This document shows positions 47,790 through 58,941 of a stretch of DNA of 64,000 nt, piece after piece. Position 1 is the first letter of the stretch; each line of letters opens with the position of its first letter. The stretch is from Pristionchus mayeri (Eukaryota; Nematoda; Chromadorea; Rhabditida; Neodiplogasteridae). A model generated the notes under the pieces. It saw only the letters and a list, made by a program, of their open reading frames with translations, had not been told where the DNA came from and searched no databases. The position numbers and the translations under genes are program-made. The stretch covers positions 42,239,215-42,303,214 of the forward strand of contig BTRK01000003.1 in the NCBI GenBank assembly GCA_036245805.1, given 5' to 3'.

Positions 47790-48970
47790 AATCGATTTGC
47801 ACAGGCCGTCACGACGATGGACTCGATTAGAAGAGGAGAGGAGCGCCGAGGCAGCATCTTTATCGTGCTAAGTGGCCTCAACGGAACAATCAAGTCTATT
47901 CTTGTCTTTGCAGAGTCGACGGACTTCGCATTAAGGATATGGGTCTCGAAGATACTGAGGAAGAGACCCCCGAAGCTGTCGAGGGAGAGAAGGAAGTCGT
48001 GAGGGAGGTCACGAAGACCTGGGGAACCATCGAGGCTAGTTGATTAGTTTGTATTTTCTTTGAAACATTTGTCAACTCACCCGTTCAACAGTTAGGTTAT
48101 TACTGTCTTAAATAAAAGTACATTTCAGAAGAGCGAGACTGCTCCGGAGCTGATCCCGGCTGCGTCCGAGTTTGCAGCCAACAAGCCCTCGCGCTACGTC
48201 GCTCCCAGCATGCGTGGCGCGAATGCCGGCGGGGAGATCGATCTCAGTCGCCAGGTTAAATATTAATAAACCGGTTTTAGCTCATGGTTGTGATTGTAAG
48301 ATTTTTTATTTAATGTGTAAAATTTGCAGGAAATGTTCACTACTTTCGCTGCTGCCGAGCAGATGGAGAAGCACAAGAAGGACGAGGTGAAGACGACGAA
48401 CACCGCCAATGCGTGGTCTACTGCCGGAGCACCCGCCTCCAGACCGGGAGCCTATGTGGCGCCCAAGGTGTGCCCAAGACTTGTCCTTGCAACAACATTA
48501 AATTTCAAGTCTAGATCCTGTTCAAAGGCTTCTTGCTGATAGATAACTAGCATAATTTTCCTTATCTGTACACAAACTATTTCGTGTTAGGTGTGCGTTC
48601 TCGTGGTAACTGTGATGCTTTCTTGCATGAGTATTTTTAAAAATGTATATTGGTTTTTGCAGACGGACGCGTGGGTTCGCCCTTCTCCCCAACGAGAAGA
48701 ACGACGCTCTGGCCGCAGTTAGAGCGATGTCGGCAAATGCCGGTCCGGCACCATCCATGGTTGTAAGATGGGTTATTTACTACCTAGAGCTCCTAGAGCT
48801 ACCTAGAGATCCTAGAGCTAACCGATTTGCCCAGAGTAGGCACACTGGAGATGGTCGAGTCAATGCTCTCTGGTTGAAGACTACTCTTTGCAGATTCCTG
48901 TGAGACGACCTGGAGCTGGGAGAGGGAAAGAGGAGCAGAGAAGAGAGGCTGGAAGGAGAAGGTTGAGATT
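47790..48970 (+). pseudogene. CDV3-like pseudogene
   Basis: Plus-strand exon remnants resembling the CDV3 family. 47914-48034 reads VDGLRIKDMGLEDTEEE...TKTWGTIE, like the CDV3 VDYSGLR-x-M block. 48129-48254 reads KSETAPELIPAASEF...PSRYVAPSMRG...GEIDLSRQ. 48330-48467 reads EMFTTFAAAEQMEKHKK...WSTAGAP. 48663-48763 reads TDAWVRPSP then NEKNDALAAVRAMSANAG after a one-base shift. About 48895-48970 is a basic tail IPVRRPGAGRGK. Acceptors are good, but the donor after 48034 is GC. The exon upstream of 47914 is frame-broken, with only a 20-nt pseudo-intron, and there is no start exon. The foldback at 46108-47616 sits where 5' exons would be. CDV3 function is poorly known. Confidence 0.55.
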
Positions 48971-49088
48971 TATTTAATTGTATGTTTTACATATTGTAAC
49001 TTATTGTTTATTGTAAATATTGCCATAGTTATTTTTATTGTCAATAATACATAACCTATCTATTTTGTATTATTGAAAAGGGCGGGCA

Positions 49089-50480
49089 AACGGTAGGGTT
49101 GCAAAAACGAAAACGACAATTTCGCATCCTCTGGTAGCTCTTTCCATCCCTCTTAAAAGTGTGCTGTGCGAGAGGTCAACAGCTACGTGAATTTGCGTCC
49201 CTTCCTCACTCCTTCCTTTTGAAAGAAACGATTGGCCCATTCCTTGATCTACTCGAGTCTCTAATAGTTATGCCCCTTCCTTTCTTTCTCCCTCTTGGGA
49301 TCGGGATTCAACGATAGACTCGGGTAGATCAAGGAACGGGAACGAGAACGGAACGGAACGGAACGGAACGGAACGGAACGATTTAGATCACTCTCCCCGC
49401 AGGTCAACAGACCCTCTTCCCATCTCCTCTTCTCCCCTTGCTCTCTCCCTGCCCGACTTGCTCCCCCGTGGATCAGCGTATGATAAGAGATTTGTGATAT
49501 CCCCATACTTACAACCTATGTTTAGGGATGGGACATGGTCCCAAACAAATACAAATAATACAAACCCACTCGATACAACCGTAACCCAGTTCCACGTGCC
49601 AGATCATGTTTCTTGTACCAAACATGTTTCTAAACAAATGCAAAAACATATCTTGGGTACTGTGGTATTGAGAGAGTACGGTACTTTTTGTCTATTTGAA
49701 CATACACCTCATTTGTATTAGTTTGGGACCATGTCCCATCCCTAAACATAGGTTGTAAGTATGGGGATATCACAAATCTCTTATCATACGCTGATCCACG
49801 GGGGAGCAAGTCGGGCAGGGAGAGAGCAAGGGGAGAAGAGGAGATGGGAAGAGGGTATGTTGACCTGCGGGGAGAGTGATCTAAATCGAGATCTCGCTTT
49901 CTGAACGTTCCCGCTGGCAGTTTGGCCTTGCAAGCGCGAGAGTAAGGATGACAGGAGGGGAGAGAGGCCATGGGTGCGCGAAGCTCGATATCAATCTCGG
50001 TTGTCCAACCCTAGTTGTGAGTTAAATTCAAGCTCATCTTTGATGGGAAACAGTGCAGCCAAATCGAGAGTACCATACCCTAAGGTTTTATGCTCTATAT
50101 AAATTTCGAAACTATCACATCCTCTTTCCTTCTATCTCCCATCTTTCCCTCACTTTCGAGCGGACGGGATCCACCTGCCGAGGGGTGCGGGAACTTCGTG
50201 GTCCTCTCCGTGCAAGGGATTTCATTGACCCGTTCCTTGATCTACCCGAGTCTATCGTTGAATCCCGATCCCAAGAGGGAGAAAGAAAGGAAGGGGCATA
50301 ACTATTAGAGACTCGAGTAGATCAAGGAATGGGTCAATCGTTTCTTTCAAAAGGAAGGAGTGAGGAAGAGACGCAGATTCACGTAGCTGTTGACCTCTCG
50401 CACAGCACACTTTTAAGAGGGATGTAAAGAGCTACCAGAGGATGCGAAATTGTCGTTTTCGTTTTTGCAACCCTACCGTT
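49089..50480. mobile_element. Nested foldback element, 1.4 kb
   Basis: The outer arms pair: AACGGTAGGGTTGCAAAAAC with GTTTTTGCAACCCTACCGTT, then CTTTTAAGAGGGATG, GAGGTCAACAGCTACGTGAA and CTCGAGTCTCTAATAGTTAT (49089-49350 with 50218-50480). An inner pair lies at 49380-49560 with 49715-49885 (TGGGACCATGTCCCATCCCT, CTCTTATCATACGCTGATCC). A (GGAAC)n run lies at 49348-49380. Confidence 0.85.
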
Positions 50481-50616
50481 CCCAATCGTTACTACTGTAG
50501 CCCATTAGCTCCTAAACAAGGCCATTGGGTCAAATTCAGTTGGCTGGATTACACATTTCTTAAAACCCGAGGAAATGTGTTTTTTTAGTTCATGGGCTAC
50601 AGTAGTAACGATTGGG
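50481..50616. mobile_element. Small palindromic MITE, 136 bp
   Basis: CCCAATCGTTACTACTGTAG at the left end pairs with CTACAGTAGTAACGATTGGG at the right end. It abuts the right end of the larger foldback at 50480. Confidence 0.85.
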
Positions 50617-50929
50617 TATGGTACTCCCGAGTTGCAAGAGTACTTCTTAAAGAGCTGTGATCTGTTGCGTTTTTGTCCACCTCAATGAATACATATATTT
50701 ATTGTGTTGTAAATGTTTAAAACTATCTAAACTATAGTTTAATGATCCTACACACGTATATATTTGTGCAGATATGAAACATATTCAAACTAGTGATGCC
50801 ATAGATGTTTTCGCTTGCGAATTTTTGTGTGCATATTGTTGCTAAATATTCTTCTGATATATATAAATGATTACTAATTAATAACTGCATAAATATTTCT
50901 TCTAAAAATATAATTGTTGTCCTAATCAC

Positions 50930-51600
50930 CTGATTCTCGTCGAGTAACGGGTCGTTCTCGTTCTGTGAGTGAACATCACTACCCCCCATGTCCATATCAA
51001 CAGCATCATCCTGACATATTTATATTCAGATATGTCAAAGAGTACATTACTGAGTCCTTTCGTAAGGAATTATAACTAGTGTCGATGATAATCTCTCAAT
51101 TGTTAAACTAGTGTCGATGATAATCTCTCAATTGTTCTTACGTGCATGTTCGTCCCTTCGACTGTCCCATCTCCCTCGCCACCCTCGAATCGATCAACCA
51201 CCGCATCTTCAGGCCCCGTTACGCGCCGTTGCTTCTATGAGGGTATTGTGCGCGGCTGCAGCTAGTATTCTAATACCTGTATGCTCTCATCACCTGGTCC
51301 ATCGCCTAATCGTCTTTCTAGAGGAGCCTTTGAACAAAACGTATTACTTTTTTCAGCACATTGAATAAATGTGGGTACCTGGAGTGGCAATCCATCGAGG
51401 CCAAAGTGCTTGTCGCACCAACGAATATCCTCTTTTGCCGCTACTCTAGTGCGAAAACTTTCCAATTCCCGTTTAGCCACCTCTTCGTCCAAACCAAGCG
51501 ATTTCACCCACAGGTGCTGGTGAACGCGCTTCGAGTTTCCGGGGAAATTGAACAGAATCGTCGCGCTCTGTCCACAACGAGCGCACTTTCGTTTACGCAT
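50930..51600 (-). CDS. THAP-domain protein, N-terminal exons
   Basis: Four minus-strand exons, all phase 0: 51379-51600, 51277-51327, 51142-51234, 50930-51010. Exon 1 starts MRKRKCARCG and encodes a THAP-type zinc finger: C-x2-C at residues 6-9, FNFPGN at ~17-22, W at 31 followed by VKSLGL, and C-x2-H at 62-65, giving C2-C-x52-C-x2-H. THAP domains bind DNA in transcription and chromatin proteins. Exons 2-4 are Gly/Asp/Glu-rich and probably disordered (KQRRVTGPEDAVVD, DDAVDMDMGGSDVH). The donor at 50930 is phase 0 and the next visible downstream exon (38707) also accepts phase 0, so the repeat-bearing exons at 34176-38707 may belong to the same gene across a 12-kb intron. That join is inference. 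Confidence 0.75.
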
Positions 51601-53981
51601 CGTATTTCTAGGAAGGATATGAATGCAAATAACGCGAAAAAAGTGTACTACTCAAGTAACGTGATTCAATTTTAAGGCTTGCACAACGAGTAAGACGGGA
51701 AAATGTCAGTCAATTTAGGTCCAGGCGCTGCCACTACACTATACTAATGCGATGATATAAAACAACAATAAAAATATTCACTTATATTAAGTAAAAACAA
51801 GCGAAAACGAAAATGCGAACGGATTTCTCGCCGATCGATTCAGTTGGCTAATTGCCAGGGGAGGTTTACTAAATTCCCGGCTCAAGTCAGAGCCGGCTCC
51901 CGAAAACCCCACCACCAACCGACAACTATTTTCTATTTTATTATATTTATTTTATAAATAATATTACATTATATATTTTTTTATTTGGCAATTCGTTTAG
52001 TGATAATGATTGCTATAAAATAAGTATTAGTGTTCAATCAATGTGACATCCCTTTAAAGCGAATTAATCAGTTTCTTCTTCAAAACTGATACCTACTCAA
52101 GATATCGAGATATTTTGGCGGGGAAGGTTCTGACATTATGAAGAAACAGACAGAAATGGATAAATACATGGCCGAAATCACTAAAATGATGGCATTATCA
52201 GGAAGATGAGAGAAGGGCCTGTGTGAGAATAGCGAGTCCTCAAGGGATCAAAAGGTTTGGAAAGGAGGATTGGCAAACAAATAAGCGTGAGAAGAAGGAA
52301 GATGGGAAATGTGGCTCATACAAGTGCGAAATCGAGAAATGCGAAATCCAGCACTTCGCGAAGGCACGTGTGCTGAATGAGAGGATGATGGGCAATCGGA
52401 CATCACCAAACACGAACCTGACTCGCTCCATTTTGAGCACTCTCTCGCTCTGTCTAACCAATGAGAGAGATCGCGCCCGACTCTCTCAACTAACAAGACC
52501 TGTCTGGCCAGAACGATAGCATAGTAATTGAAAATATTAAAAAATGCAAACATTGCTTATGCTCTTAGCAAATGCAGAACCGCTGAGCATTACCTACTTT
52601 CCTTCCCCGCTTCTCTTCTTGCTCAAATTACCACCTACACCCCAATTTCCGCATTTGTCCATCGGTAATATGCAACTATGAACTACCGAGAACTATGGAA
52701 GCAGAAGACCGCCTTTCCTGACCCCGATTAATCGTGAATGAGAAGACAAGGACCTAACATCCCGGCCTATCTCCTCATGTACAGGAAATAAATGATTTGA
52801 TTAATAATCAGTTATGCAGCACATAACTTGTCCGAATGTCCCCACATTACACAATTTTTTGCTCTGTCTCGCGGATGAGATATAATAGACGATTTAAATA
52901 GTTAGAAGTCATCAATTATCTGCTCTTTGCTCATACGGACGAGGATGATGACATGAGATGATGTTCAGTTACCATCCCTTATTGATTCCATCCCTCAAGC
53001 GCTGAACCATGATGAGTGTTTCCTATGAGCAATCTACACTGCAATTGTTTTTCTATCCCGCCTCGACATTTTCTATCGCCAATCATAATTGCGCGAAAGT
53101 GCATGGGACCAAGAGAAAAACAGTGAAATTTTGCACTCGCAAGAGATAATATAAGGTGAGGAGAGAGGGATGCCGTTTCTCGTACACCGGTTGAGCTAGC
53201 GAATCTCGTGAGAGCGTTACGACCCAAGGGAATCAGAGTGCGCAACGACTCTGATCCGTCCGACGGTCGCACAGTTCTGTTATCGAGAAGAACGCTGTTT
53301 CTTTGGTACTAGTAGAGCGAGAATAGATACAACGCGCACTTTCAAATCCTATCTCAATCTGCAGATCAGCAATGCAGTGCATAGAATGAACAGGGCGTGG
53401 TTTCGTTTCTCGAACTCCACTTAACATTGAGTGGAAGAAATCTCGCTAATATGGGAGCTTTAATCTTTTAACGTTGAGAAACCTTGATAGAGAAAATGTT
53501 CTGGCGGTATGCCCACTCTACTCGCCTTTTCCGACCACGGTACTAAGCGAGATGCAATAACAAAGGCAGATTTCGCGTTTTTTTTCACTTCAGTGTTGCC
53601 TCAAACAACAATGGTCCAGTGTGTTACAGCGAAAGCAGCAGAAATTATCTTTTTTTCAAAAAATATAGTTATATTTTCAGAGCGAGGTTCCATTATGCCG
53701 GTGCAACGCCTGGTACTCTCTACAAATTTCGATCAAGAAGCACTGCTGCTCTCAAGGTCATTCATTATTTATTCCGTCAAAGGGGATATGCAAGTAATAG
53801 GCGAGATGAAAAAAACAATAGACGGATGTCCGTCGACGTTGTCGAATCGGGTTTCTTGCGGCAGCAAGGGTAGGGTAGGGGTCTGTAGTCTTGATTAAGG
53901 TTCTGGTAAGTCCCGATCATTTCTTGCACAACTTGATTTACAATTGATCTCTGATTTACAATTGATCTCTCAACAACTCCT
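51601..53981. other. Upstream region of THAP gene and intergenic DNA
   Basis: Open frames at 52223-52519 (plus), 52979-53272 (minus) and 53509-53898 (plus) show no motif I recognise. No clear repeat is seen. The promoter of the THAP gene is expected just above 51600 but no specific element could be identified. Confidence 0.4.
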
Positions 53982-54200
53982 CTACGCAGATGCCTTATAC
54001 GCGTCCATCTGTAACCATTTGATTAGTGCCGTGGCATTCTCTACTGGTGGGGAGGAAATGATTTGGACTAACGCAACAGCATATAATTTATGTAATTGCA
54101 AACAACTGACCAGCAGGAGATCAATTTCATCGTGGGAGGGTTGTAGGGTTTCATCATCATGATACTGTTGAGCGAGAGCCAAGAATTTGGTTAGGTGTTT
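53982..54200 (-). CDS. Terminal exon of an unrecognised minus-strand gene
   Basis: Acceptor TAAATATTTCAG, then 72 open codons and a stop: KHLTKFLALAQQYHDDETLQ, PSHDEIDLLLVSCLQLHKLY, ...ENATALIKWLQMDAYKASA. The composition is that of a helical globular C-terminus, not of repeat DNA. The upstream intron would contain the foldback elements at 54265-58091. The family is not recognised, and whether it joins the exons at 58427-58684 is unknown: the phase left by the latter (1) does not fit directly. Confidence 0.45.
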   Translation of the reverse strand, partial: KHLTKFLALAQQYHDDETLQPSHDEIDLLLVSCLQLHKLYAVALVQIISSPPVENATALIKWLQMDAYKASA

Positions 54201-54264
54201 CTGAAATATTTACAAATAAATCTGAATTTAGAAATATGCCTGAACGTCAATATAAACTACTGTT

Positions 54265-55276
54265 ATATGAGGCTGTCAGCGATAGATTCAACAACTCACA
54301 ACGGGGCCTCGGCACAGTCAAAAAAGTGGCACCCACGAAAACATGTTTTCTGGGCTAGTTTTCAATGCTGATCATCGTGGTCCACTTCATTTTGCATGAA
54401 TGGCTCATTGAATGGCGGTGTGGTGCCATATCACTTCCGGTCAAAACCGCTTTTTCGAATGTTGCACGCTCAAAATACATGGTGGAAGCTTGAAATCTCG
54501 CGCACCCGACCAGAATTTCACGGCGAATCAAAACATGTATTTCATTGACAATGAGGCTTCCTTGTTTTCGAGAAAAATCAACTTTTTGACTCAATCATGT
54601 GTGCGAGTGGAGACCATAACCATTCGATCCGCCGTTCCACGCTGATTCGAATGGTATATACATGTGTGGGGATCAGAGGTACCCGAAGACCACTTATGCC
54701 CCGGTTTCTGCTTTTCCAGCCCTTTTCACTGTGTAATCGACAAATGAGAGGGAGGAAAATGACATTCCTTATCATTTTTCGTCCTCTCATTTCTAAATTA
54801 CACAGTAAAATGAGCAGGAAAAGCAGAAACAGGGGCATAAGTGGTCTTCTGGTATCTCGGAACCTCACACATGTATAAACCATTCGAATCAGCGTGAAAC
54901 GGTGGATCGAATGGTTATGGTTTCCACTCGCACAAATGATTGAGTCAAAAAGTTTTTCTCCATTTTTCTCCATTTTTCTCGAAAACATGGAAAATTCATG
55001 ACCAATGAGATGCACCGTTCGATTCGCCGTGAAATTTTTGTGGGGTACGCGAGATTTCGAGCTTCCACCGCGTAGTTTGAGCGTCCAATATGTGAAAAAG
55101 CAGTTTTGACCGGAAGTGATACGGCAGCACACCGACATTCAATTAGCGATTCATGCAAAATGAAGTAGACCACGATGATCAGCATCGAAAACTACCCCCA
55201 GAAAACATGTTTTCGTGGGTTCCACTTTTTGGGCTGTGCCGAGGCCTTGCTGAATCTATCGCGGACGGCCTCATAT
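54265..55276. mobile_element. Foldback element, 1.0 kb
   Basis: The ends ATATGAGGCTGTCAGCGATA and the matching CGCGGACGGCCTCATAT pair. Arms share GATAGATTCA, GGCCTCGGCACAG, GAAAACATGTTTTC, TGATCATCGTGGTCCACTTC and TCACTTCCGGTCAAAAC. The palindrome is nearly continuous, with its hinge near 54770. Confidence 0.88.
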
Positions 55277-55669
55277 TTGTTTCTGTGTAAAGTACATGCC
55301 GGATCACAGTACATGCTTCATGTGAAGCGCCAGCTGAATGGGCTCGTTGAACTTTTGCTCCCCATTCTCGCAGTGAAGGCACACCCGACCGTACATGTAT
55401 GTGTCGCTCCCTTAACATGCACTGTTAGAGTAACTACATTTCTATAACACAAAACCTGGTAGGACTACCGACAAAGTCCAAATTTTGAACATATTTGGTT
55501 TTACCCCGAAAATCGAATCCTGTCACTTAGTAAAGTAGGGAAATGTACATGATAATCCCAGTGTTAAGAGTTAAACATAACAAAGGTCAGGGGATCTACT
55601 CAGTTATATGAGGCTGTCAGCGCCCCATTTGCATATTCCATTATGATGACTGTTGATCACTCTTTCCAT
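55277..55669. other. Spacer between foldbacks
   Basis: At 55602 it carries TTATATGAGGCTGTCAGCG, the same end sequence as the foldback at 54265. This suggests a solo end or a remnant of another copy. No gene is seen. Confidence 0.5.
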
Positions 55670-56981
55670 ATGAGGTCGTTTGCCTAAGAATCGAGCAGAT
55701 TCGGAGAGTTCTGGCACAGCTCATAAAATGTTGATTCTTCGTAACTCTGTGGTATGGGGTTATTTGAGGTGCTGAAAAAGGTGGGCATATTCTTTTTACC
55801 CTCAGAGTCTCCGTTGGCTCCAGACGACGTCACGTCGAAAACACATTTCCTATTGTTACTATGCTCTAGAATGTGCTAAAATTACGCGAGTTAGGTTTCC
55901 GGGGCAGAATTTCATACTGATTATGCGTATCCAATTCATTTTTCATGAATTTTTAAAATAAATTTTAAAAAACCTATCTTTTCTCAGAGCCAAAAGTGCC
56001 CTTAGGAATTTGCATGGTTAGAACCGGCATGAAGAGAGGATTCAGAATCTCTATTTTCGTACGATTTCATGCATAAAGTTTTAAAAGAGCCACATTTTAC
56101 TGATTCCAGAAGTGGGCAAATCTAGCAGCTTCATCCTTCCTCTCTGGTTTCTTCCAACCAGTAGGTGGGCATCTCCCCACCCACTGGTCAGGGCACTGGT
56201 TACCAACTGGTCAGGGCACTTGTTAACCAGTGGTTAGCCTAAACTCCGCCCACTCCAACTGGTAAACCAGTGGTTAGCTATTTTTTGACCAGTGGTTAAC
56301 CAGTTGGAGTGGGCGGAGTTTAGGCTAACCACTGGTTAACCAGTGCCCTGACCAGTTGGTAACCAGTGCCCTGACCATTGGGTGGGGAGTTGCCCACCTA
56401 CTGGTTGGAAGAAACCAGAGTTCCCTCCTTCTAGAGAAGCGAGAGAGCGTGCAGAGGCGAGACAGAGTAGAGAGGCGAGAGAACTGCCAGGGGGTAAACA
56501 AGCGAGGGAGTGAAGGGAGAGGGGTGAATCTGCTACATTTGCCCACTACTGATTCAGTAAAAGTTGGCTTTTTTTAAAACTTTATGCATGAAATCGGAGG
56601 AAAATATAGAGTCTGAATCCTCTCTTCACGCCGGTTCTAACCATGCAAATTGCTAAGGTCGCTTTTGCCTCTGAAAAAAGATAGATTTTAAAAATTTATT
56701 TTAAAAATTCATGAAAAATGAATTGGATAGGCGTGATCAGTATGAAAATCTACCCCGGAAACCTAACTCGCGTAATTTTAGCACATTCTAGAGCATAGTA
56801 ACAATAGGAAATGTGTTTTCGACGTGACGTCGTCTGGAGCCAACGGAGAATCTGAGGGTAAAATGAATATGCCCACCGTTTTCAGCACCTCAAATAACCC
56901 CAAACCATAGAGTTACGAAGATTCAACATTTTATGAGCTGTGCCGGCACTTGCTCGATTCTTAGGCAAAACGGAATCATAT
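55670..56981. mobile_element. Foldback element, 1.3 kb
   Basis: Outer arms pair: GTTTGCCTAAGAATCGAGCA with the reverse complement at 56950-56970, GCACAGCTCATAAAATGTTG, CTCTAGAATGTGCTAAAATT and CTAACCACTGGTTAACCAGT. The hinge is at about 56282. Near the hinge both arms contain short AACCAGTGGTTA/AACCAGTTGG palindromes. Confidence 0.88.
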
Positions 56982-58091
56982 CACGCCTCTCACGAGAGAA
57001 TCGGGACAAACTGGCTATTTCGATTGACATTCGAATTTTTCGAAATTGCGTTTCTTATGTTTCCTTTTAGTACTTGACGAGGTTAGACTAAAACTGAAGT
57101 TTCAGATTTTTACCTTGTGTTGCAACTGCAAATTTCTGAGAATGAACATTCGATTTAACGGATTTCGAATGTAAAATTGATGCTATCTATAAACAAAAGT
57201 GTTTTTATGATCAAATGAAAGATTTTGGCACATCTCGTTCATTTTTCACTTTTACGACCGTTGCAGCGGAGCCTATTTTATATCTTCAACGTAGATTTTT
57301 TCCCCCAATCAAAACTTTCTCAGATTGTAGAGCTGGAAATTCTGTACATGCCTGATTTTTTCCGGAATTTATTTCGACGGTCTTGGTACTTTCCTACTGC
57401 GCAGAATAGATCGTAATGGGCTGCACGGCGTATTAGGGGAGAGATTGGATTCTAAAGATCGCAGGTTCGAGACCCCGCCATGGAAACCAACATTTTCGCT
57501 AACCTATTTGTTGATTATAATCATGTTTTGTATTGATTCATTACTCAGAGTTCGTGTATCAAGAACATCATTTTCCATGGCCGGGACTCGAACCTGCGAT
57601 CTTTAGAATCCAATCTCTCCCCTAGTACGCCGTGCAGCCCATTACGATCTATTCTGCGCAGTAGGAAAGTACCAAGACCGTCGAAATAAATTCCGGAAAA
57701 AATCATGTACAGAATTTCAAGCTCTACAATCTAAGAAAGTTTTGAGTGGGGGAAAAATCTACGTTGAAGATATAAAATAAAAACCTACCTGACTTGGCTC
57801 TGCTGCAACGGTCGTACAAGTTAAAAATGAACGAGATGTGCCAAAATCTTTCATTTGATCATAAAAACACTTTTGCTCATAAATATCATCATTTTTTCAT
57901 GCGAAATCCTTTAAATCGAATGTCCATTCTCAGAACTTTGCAGCAGCCCCCCCCCCCAAGATCTAATATGCTCGTAACAAATTAGGAGGATCTTCTACTA
58001 CCCCATCCGGAACTAATAAGCAGAAAAACTGGAACATTTCATTTTTCAATGTCAATATGTTGTCCCGATTCTCTCGTGAGAGGCGTGATAT
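56978..58091. mobile_element. Foldback element with tRNA-like arms, 1.1 kb
   Basis: The ends ATATCACGCCTCTCACGAGA and TCTCGTGAGAGGCGTGATAT pair. Arms continue through GAATCGGGACA, AAAGATTTTGGCACATCTCG and AATAAATTCCGGAAAAAA or close variants. The spacer is at about 57487-57572. The left end overlaps the previous foldback by ATAT (56978-56981). Confidence 0.88.
57573..57645 (-). other. tRNA-like sequence (tRNA-Arg(UCU)-like), right arm of foldback
   Basis: On the minus strand GGTTCGAGTCC (57584-57594) is a perfect B box preceded by GATTCTAAAGATCGCA, which resembles a TCT anticodon region. The A box (CGGCGTACTAG) has two mismatches to consensus, and the stems do not close as a functional tRNA. 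The left arm has a decayed version at about 57415-57486 with GGTTCGAGACC (57464-57474). Confidence 0.5.
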
Positions 58092-58180
58092 ATGCCTTAA
58101 TATTTGGTCTATCACAGCTGTACATAGAGTGCTGACCCCAAAATTATGTAGCTAAGCTCTCAATTGCGATAATTTTAACG

Positions 58181-58351
58181 TTAAAATGTGACCGCAATAC
58201 CAAATGGTTGGGTCCCTACTAATGTGCTATAGAAAGAGTATCCAAATAAACAAAGAATGTAGGAAACAAAATGAAATGCATTTGAAAATAAAGGAAGGGA
58301 CATGCTAGAAATAAAAATTTGAAAATCGTGCAAAAGTTTCTAGTCAACCTG
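58181..58351 (+). mobile_element. 3' end fragment of a degenerate mariner-like element
   Basis: Similar to 17298-17461: GACCGCAATACCAAATGG and CTATAGAAAGAGTATCCAA, then an end reading TCAGGTTGACTAGAAACTTT on the minus strand. No matching other end was found. Confidence 0.5.
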
Positions 58352-58426
58352 ATACAACTGCCCTCAAGTAGCTAGTATTTTTTATTAAAAGAAAAAATAT
58401 TAAAAGATATACTAAAGACCACTTAC

Positions 58427-58684
58427 CTCCTGCATAGCTCCCGAAGTTCATTCCAATGAATCGCCGACGGGCAGAGAAATTTTTATTGCGGTTTATTTCA
58501 GCAAAATATTGATCGTAATGATACTGAGTAGCGAATGATTATGTTAGATCAACAAATTATCACTAAAAAATCAGAAAAACTAGACTAACGGTTTTGTAGT
58601 GTTGTCTACGAGAAGTTTGAGAATTGTTAATCCTTTCTTTGCAACGAGGGCACTCCTCATTATTGGTGTTGCACGTCCAGAACT
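58427..58684 (-). CDS. Two exons of an unrecognised Cys-rich protein gene
   Basis: Minus strand. Exon 58590-58684 (acceptor TTATTCAG, donor GTTAGT) reads FWTCNTNNEECPRCKERINN then SQTSRRQHYKT. Exon 58427-58523 (acceptor CTACTCAG, donor GTAAGT) reads YHYDQYFAEINRNKNF then SARRRFIGMNFGSYAG. Phases agree. Cys-x(n)-Cys-x2-Cys with NEECPRC resembles the zinc-binding half of an in-between-RING type module, but too little is visible to assign it. The flanking exons are not found. Confidence 0.4.
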
Positions 58685-58941
58685 CTGAATAAATGCGAAA
58701 TTAGACTTTATTTACAATAAACACTGGAAGCGGAAAACATAATAGGATACTTCATTGGATGCGCAATAGGATACTTCATGATTGCAGCAGCATTTACAAA
58801 AAATTACTTTTATCCTCGAATTTTTCCTTTCCATGTCCTGACTCTTGGTTGATGCTTTCTTGGTTGATGTCCTGACATTAGAACATTATATTGGCGTCCT
58901 TCGCATAATATGCCATAATCTTGTTTCCATCTGATCAGGTC

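Noticed and set aside
53509..53898. 129-codon plus-strand frame as a gene
   Set aside because: No domain, no repeated family and no splice support. Overlapping frames are open as well.
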